64,000 bases of DNA from Bettongia penicillata ogilbyi. Lineage: Eukaryota; Chordata; Mammalia; Diprotodontia; Potoroidae. The notes beneath the pieces are model-generated. The model searched no databases. It was not told the origin of the DNA and worked only from the letters and a program-made list of their open reading frames with translations. Shown in pieces: positions 57,668 to 64,000 of this stretch (position 1 is the first letter of the stretch; each line of letters begins with the position of its first letter). Where the stretch lies: contig JAJHZJ010000251.1 of the NCBI GenBank assembly GCA_023548195.1, forward strand, positions 1,612,001 to 1,676,000, read 5' to 3'. Made by a program: the position numbers and the translations under genes.

Positions 57668-58589
57668 ATTAGAATATCATATTGGCAGAAGAGTTCTATC
57701 AAAGGTTTACATGGCTGATCACAAGAACTTCCCCTTGACGGAACATTGCCCAGTAAAGCATCCATAAAAGACTATGTGCCTCCTCATTTGACTGCTTCTT
57801 GTTCACTTTTCAAAAAGTATTCACTCTGGTGAGTTTGAATAGCAAACATATGACATGAGAGCATTCATGCAAGAAGTATAGACCAGTAGAATATTCATCA
57901 AAGCTCAAGTTGCTGGAAGCAAAGCTTAGAAAGATATTGGTAGTAGCTCAATGTCCAATGCCTCACACTATCTAGACCACTCTGTTTCATTTCCTTTTTG
58001 ATGATGCAAACCATTGCACTCAGATTCACATCTCCAAGGGATAAATCACCCTGTAAGTTTCTCCTTCAGAGGTATGTCACATTAGAGATGTCTATAAAAA
58101 TTTATGTGACATGTTACAGTTCAGAGAAATTAAAAACAACAAACTTCTGACAAAAGGATAAAACTGAGATTAATCTGCCACAACTCAGCTTCTTCACTTT
58201 ATTTTTATTATGCTAAGAGCTTTTCTGAAGTTGAGCCAAATGATCAATTCTTCATTTCTGGCACAACACATATTTAATGTCATGAGATTCATAAAAAAGA
58301 AAGAAGGATTTTTTTTTCCTTCAAAAAAAGGTAAATTTCCAAGTGCTTCAATGTTTGCACTACGTTTTACTCATGTATACCCCATTAAAGTCAGTGAGTC
58401 TCATGATAGATTTGAATAATGGTTTATGATTCTTCTCAAATATGCCTGGAATAAGTACACCAAATGGATATATCCTGCCCATGTGGAATTAAACACAGCT
58501 GTAGATTGCTACATTCTCTCTCAACCTCAGTTGTCTCACTTCTAAAATGAGGGTGCTGGAATAAATGGTCTGTGAGTTTCCTTCCAGTT

Positions 58590-58650
58590 GCACACACACA
58601 CACACACAAATATACACACATGCATGCACACATACAGACACATACACATG
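58590..58650. repeat. (CA)n microsatellite
   Basis: Ten CA units, then CATA/CACA words. The Cys/Val frame on the minus strand is an artefact. Confidence 0.9.
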
Positions 58651-60674
58651 TAACTGTACTATTCTAATCCTTCAATTTCTATCTGGGAAATGAACTATTT
58701 ACTAATTATGTTATTTATTCCCATGCCTTGTAATGTATGTTTTTTTTCTTTACTATAATTTATTATTAATTCTTTTTTCACTTGAAATTATTTGCTTATT
58801 TTTTTGTGCACTAAGTTCCAATAATTTCAGAGCATTTTGCTTCAGAGAACATGAGCATAGATAGTGAAAGTGAAATGACTTATCATGACATTAAAAAAAT
58901 CATTTCTTTGTCATTTGTTCAAAATGCTATAAACACCACTGGGAATTCTGACATGTGAGTCTGTGAATTAATCTCAAACTATAGGACGTTTTCAATCTAA
59001 TCATCTCTTTCTGAAAGGAAATCTTACTGACACTTAAAATATTTGTCGAGTGAACATTTTGCAAAAGCCTTTTTATGTAATCTAGGGGAAAATAGAAAAT
59101 GAGGCAATTACAGATTATTTTACAAGTTAGCCTCTTGATTAAGACTTATCACAAGTTCCTCAAAAGCAAAATAGCAAGCCTATGGCATAATGTTTTGTTT
59201 TGTTTTGTTTTTTTAATACTGATAGTGCTATGATTTCATTGGTTTGGATATTTCTTCCACCAGTGTAACTTGCAAAGAACACATCGACACATCTAAACTC
59301 ACCTTTTCATTTAGAATAATTCTTGCAATTTTCTATATATCCTCCATAGATAATCTACACAATTTGCTGGAGGCCTATGATTCTTTTTAAATTTCACATG
59401 AATCAATGGTAGACTTGGGCTGTAGGACCTGTTCTTCCTCAGCCTTGCTATAAGATTGCCCTGCCTATTGTTCAGTTAATCTAATACAGCCTTGATGATG
59501 CCTTATACAATTGTGTGTGTGTGGTTGGTGGTGGTGGGGGAAGTGGTTGCATCTATGTGTGTTGGTAATAGACTGCACCTACTCATATTCATCACATAAA
59601 TCCTTTGGATTCCATGTAATTTTGCTGCCTCTTGGGCCATATATTTCCATAATTCATAGGCATAGCATCTTTCTTTGAGTGAATATTGGCATTAAAAGAA
59701 CTGAGTTTCTAGGGCAAAGAGGGGGGTAGAATCACTTTATAGTTTCCAAAAAAAATACCTGTTTATACTGACATCTTCCTCCTATTGGATGATAATAGTT
59801 CATTGACTTGCAGAATGTTCAAGTTTATCTATATTTGTGATAGTATCATTTGTATCTAGAACTATATATGTAGATATATACCCATTTACGTATCTAATCT
59901 ATAACTTTCAATCTTGCATATATGCATATACATTGAATATGTGGGTGTAATAGAATACATATCCATATCCATAATTGCATGGCATAATTTTGGCAGTGCA
60001 TACTTTTGCTTCTTACATATGTAAGACATAATCTGTAGCTATGTATACTTGGATGATTGTACATATAATTCCTTGTTATGGTTACATATATATTTATAAT
60101 GGGTCCATCCCCACAGTAACTTTGTGGTTTGCCAGAGATAATTCTTCTAGACCTGGAACAATGTTAGAATGTGAGAATTCAGGCAAAAGGAGAACAGCTG
60201 TGCATCTCAGACTGCAGAGACAAAAATATGCTTGCAATTGCCTATTATTCCCTAAGACAATTATAAACACATTGTGACATGCCTTTGAGGCTAGTATAGA
60301 AGAATGGCAAGAGAACTAACCTACTAGTGTGTGGAATTTGCCTGAGGAATAAGTGAGGAGAGAATTCAGAATGGGAGGGATGTGAGATGGGGTGGTACAT
60401 GGAAAGTAGTGGTGTGGTTTATGTATAGGTATGGAGAAAGGAGAGAATCAATTGTGAGCCTGTGGTCAGCATTCCCAGTGATGCATGGACATTCCCATAG
60501 AGAGAGAATGAGTGCCGGCCCTGTGGGGACAGACTGTTCTATGTGGCAGGGCTGGCTTGTACTCTCATGCAGTTTGGGAGAATCAAGATGAGACCAATCA
60601 CATACTGTCAAGATGAGACCAATCACATGTCATCTTATACAGGAAAAAAAAAAACAATTTACAGTAGAATGATG
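58651..60674. other. Unassigned AT-rich intergenic DNA
   Basis: No gene recognised. A TTTTG run lies at 59193-59212, a GT/GGTG-rich spot at 59512-59541, and TATA/CATA-rich stretches at 59860-60100. Confidence 0.5.
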
Positions 60675-60780
60675 ACTTCTTTTGGGGAAATGCTGTTAGT
60701 TAATTTCATTCTTGTATTGCTGGTATCTAACGCAGTGTTTTACCCATAAACATCACTTAATAAAAATGTATTGAATCAAG
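60675..60780 (+). repeat. L2 LINE 3'-terminus fragment
   Basis: 'gtatctaacgcagtgtttta' then 'catcacttaataaaaatgta' is an L2-like ending. Just upstream, 'atgagaccaatcacat' occurs twice (60587 and 60612) as a short direct repeat. Confidence 0.5.
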
Positions 60781-61096
60781 ATGAATGTTGGCTTTTAAGT
60801 ACTACCTACCAAACCTGCCCTCCAGTTATTCCTCTCTTCTACAGGTGAACACAAACTCCAGAACGGGTAAGGTATACCAGTAGACCTAGAATATTGGATG
60901 TGCATGAGTTTTATGACAGCTTCCAGTAGAGGTTAAGGTTCATCCATGACAAGGGACCAAGAAAGGTAGCTGCCATAGTAAGTCTTGGCTTCATTTTGAA
61001 GCATTCCTGATTAAGTTGGCTCAAGAACAAGGCACCGTTATTCAATGGACCTTTTCAACTGTAAGAAGAATTCTGAGAACTCTGAATGCTCTTAGA

Positions 61097-61262
61097 GGAA
61101 GCTAGGTAGCTCAACAAATACGAGTACTAGGAAGACCTGAGTTCAAATCTGGCCTCAGACATCCCCTAGGTGTTTAATTAACTTTCATCTGTGTTGGTTT
61201 CCTCATGTGAAAAATAAAGGTAATAATAGCATCAATCTTCCAGGGTTGTTATGAGTACTAAA
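61097..61262 (+). repeat. MIR-type SINE
   Basis: 'gaagacctgagttcaaatct', 'ggcctcagacatcccctagg', 'ttggtttcctcatgtgaaaa' and 'ccagggttgttatgagtact' give sense MIR order with a tRNA-like head (gaagctaggtagctcaac). Confidence 0.7.
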
Positions 61263-64000
61263 TGGAACTAGGCTCTTCTTTCTTTATATCGACTTTCCTG
61301 ATTAGCTTGTCTACTCTAATTGTTTCAGTTATCAACTTTTTGCTTGCATATGGCTTCGATTTTATAATCTTTCCCATGCTATTATTTGAAGTAATGACTA
61401 GTCAATTCAAATCCAGGTCTTTTGACTCCAAGTCCAGATTGTTTTGTTTCATTTCTTCACTATGCTATTCTGAGGGAATCACTGGCTTCCCAATCACTCA
61501 TGTGAAGACATTTTGAGTTATCTGACTCATCTATGTCCATATCATCTCTTTCATCTACTTCTCCCTCTTCATTCACCCTGTCAACATCTTATTTTAATCT
61601 CTCACTATCTCTCTAGCAGATGTTTATATATGTCTTCTCTTTTACTTGTGGCACAAAAATGCTAATTATATGCACGCATGGGTATGTGTGTGTGTGTGTG
61701 TGTATGTGTATGCATGAACCTGTTCAAATACCTCTCACACAGAGACTAGAGTTAAATTACTGATAATAGAGAAGATGGATGAATAATTTTTATTTCTAAT
61801 ACTATTGTAACCTTAATTTGATAAAGATAATGAAGATAATATTTGTGCAGAATATTTATTTGATATTTTTGAATGAATGAACTAAGGTAAGACTATGTTT
61901 TTTTGAAATGGAAGCATCTACAGTCACAATATTGTAGAAGTGACTGGCTATAATAATTCTCATACATTAAATATTATAAATGATTATTTATGTCCTTATT
62001 CATTTAATTGTTAATAAATTTTATGTTAAATAACTTAAAATTAATTTAATACTAGGAGATTAGAGATTTTAAAAATACAGGGAGCTATAAACAACTATTT
62101 ATATGAAAGGAACTTCCTTTAATTTATTAAATGAATTATATCCAATGTATTGAGATGGTGGCTCTGAGATAAGTTGATTAATTGAGATGTTGGCATTTTA
62201 ATAATTAATGAGGAAATTTAATGGACATAGTATACAATGGTGGATGGTCAATCAATCTTGAAGGTAGGAAAACCTTTCCCTCAATTCTCTCCTCAAACAC
62301 ATACTGTCTCTATAATTCTGGATAATTAACATAAACTCTCTGTTCTAGGTCATTCTCTAAGATTATAAATTTTAGAGAAAGTTCTTACCTGCATTTTTGG
62401 GGGCAGTTTCCTCACTTCACAGATACCTATACCAATGAAATAACAAGTCTAGTCCCCATAACCTAATGAAGAAATATCCAAACATGGCCATGGACTATCT
62501 TAGAACTTGGAACAATGAGCCTTAATTAGGTTAAATTAATAAGTAACATAGAAGATTGAACGAATTACAAATGAAGCTGAAAGACTTTTGTAACACCCAT
62601 GGGATTTATCCATCTAACCTCTTTGTATGCATGTATACATGTATGTATGTTCATGTGTGAACATATATACAAATATGTATGATACATGTTCACACATATG
62701 GGGAAACAATTAAAAATTATTGATATTGTCTTCACAACTAGTCATCTAAATTTTATACTACAGTCTCTTCTTATCTAAGTCTGTGTTTGTTTCTATTTCT
62801 GCTTCTGTCTACAAGCACACACACACATACACATTAGTTGGAGACAAAATACATTATATTGTGATTGAAATTGGTATTGAGTAATGACTACTACTAGAGG
62901 GATTTATATATTTTTTTCTTCTTCAACAGATTCTATATATCAGGATTCAAGACAACTGTTCATTGGAAAGGTTTCAATGAACAGTATAGGTCTTAGTAGT
63001 GCTATATCAACACTTTTGGGTTCAAAACTTTCCACATCAAAGTATGCTTTTGAAAATATTTATTTCATGTTATGAAAAAGCTACATTATATTTAGTGTGT
63101 GTGTGTATGTATGTGTGTGTATGCATATGTTTGCTTAAAGGCCTCTAGTAGCCCTTGAGAAGTCTGAGTTTTCCCTTATATATTTCAGATTGAATTTCTT
63201 TCTTTTGTCCAATGAATTTTCATTTCACCTCCAGTGATGAATTTAATAAAGAAGAGAGTAAGAATTTGGTATAGAATGTTAAATGATCCATTATAGGCAG
63301 CCTCAAATATATTAAAGAGTTATGTTCAGATAGGTTTTTTTTAGTTGGTTCTTGGGAACTCAGAACTATTTTCCATGCAGAGCCAGTGCTTTAAATAGTA
63401 ATACTTAAAGGATAGCCCACAAAAGACCATTTATACCATGATGCACCTAAAATGTAGTAACAGGAGGAATAACCAAAATCTGGGTCATTAAAAAGACAGT
63501 ATTATATCGCAAAGATAGTGTAGTCCACTCCCTTATTCAAGTTAATACCTAGTTTATCCAACATATATTTACTGATAGGTCAGTTCTATGGAATGCCCAT
63601 CCAACTGCATACCAAAATCTGAATCCAGACATTTTCAATTTACATGGCTTTTTTCTGTGAGAATAGACTGAACTCCTGAGTGATTGTGGACCTTGTTTAA
63701 GAGGTTTTCAGTTTATTAGGGTGATGACCTGGTTGGTACAATGCACCTGGAAGACCTCATTGTCTATTCATAATCTTTTTTCCATTGACACAAACATTCT
63801 TTATGACAATGAAGAACAGTTTTGGTGAGCATAAACCAGTGTTTTTCCCTGATTCATCACAGGATTGAAGAAAGCAATCTTTGTTATATTTTTCAAGGAA
63901 TTACATAATTTTAACATATGCATGGGAACATGTTGTCAGTGGAAAGTATTTAAGGTGACATTTTGCTATGTGGAATAAAATTATTTTTTTTTACAGTCAA
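61263..64000. other. Unassigned AT-rich intergenic DNA
   Basis: No gene recognised. Contains GT runs at 61683-61710 and 63095-63120, a CATG/TATG tract at 62625-62700 with an imperfect inverted repeat (atgtgtgaacatatat against its near complement), and a T-run near the end. Open frames at 61262-61516 and 62884-63075 show no family signal. Confidence 0.5.

Overview
The window looks like intergenic DNA from a marsupial nuclear genome. It is AT-rich, CpG-poor, and I find no protein-coding gene, exon or RNA gene that I can defend. The longest open frames (about 150 codons or less) lie in retroelement remnants or microsatellites, or are chance frames. The marsupial call is an inference from recognised repeats: tRNA-headed MIR-like SINEs of the marsupial WSINE/MAR1 kind, a mosaic SINE whose 3' tail matches an RTE-type LINE, and L1 elements whose termini and 3' UTRs resemble marsupial L1. 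I cannot name the species.

Layout. 1-9.1 kb: TATG-rich low-complexity DNA, then sparse old SINE pieces (MIR-type, one WSINE-type, one RTE-tailed SINE). 9.1-10.7 kb: a 270-bp inverted duplication of an L1 ORF2 piece around a purine-rich spacer. 12-30 kb: L1, L2, MIR and CR1/L3 fragments, a 73-bp mariner-like MITE and many microsatellites, including a CTG/CAG hairpin near 25.8 kb. 29.9-42.6 kb: an old L1 tail followed by a decayed full-length L1 (about 7.3 kb without its inserts). That L1 has two tandem 5'-UTR monomers of about 665 bp. It carries two same-strand insertions of an ORF1-only, HAL1-like L1 derivative, both with clear target-site duplications. 43.1-45.9 kb: a third copy of the same ORF1-only family, on the minus strand. 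46.5-50 kb: microsatellites, an A-rich segment, an endonuclease-like LINE piece and a long pyrimidine tract. 51-54.7 kb: an RTE-tailed SINE, then a decayed RTE LINE with endonuclease, reverse transcriptase and C-terminal zinc-finger-like remnants, interrupted by an L1 3' end. 54.7-64 kb: mostly unassigned AT-rich DNA with a few SINE and L2 remnants.

The most interesting content is the trio of ORF1-only L1 derivatives. They share a 5' end with a YY1-like motif. The two copies that retain the region share an in-frame TGA in ORF1. One copy has a 1.1-kb internal deletion whose junction fits either 8-bp microhomology or a GT-AG splice. A GCA/GCG-type triplet tract in the 5' UTR differs between copies. 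Also notable are the inverted duplication at 9.2/10.4 kb and the presence of an RTE LINE together with SINEs that end in the same 3' tail. All calls were made by eye, without alignment software or databases.
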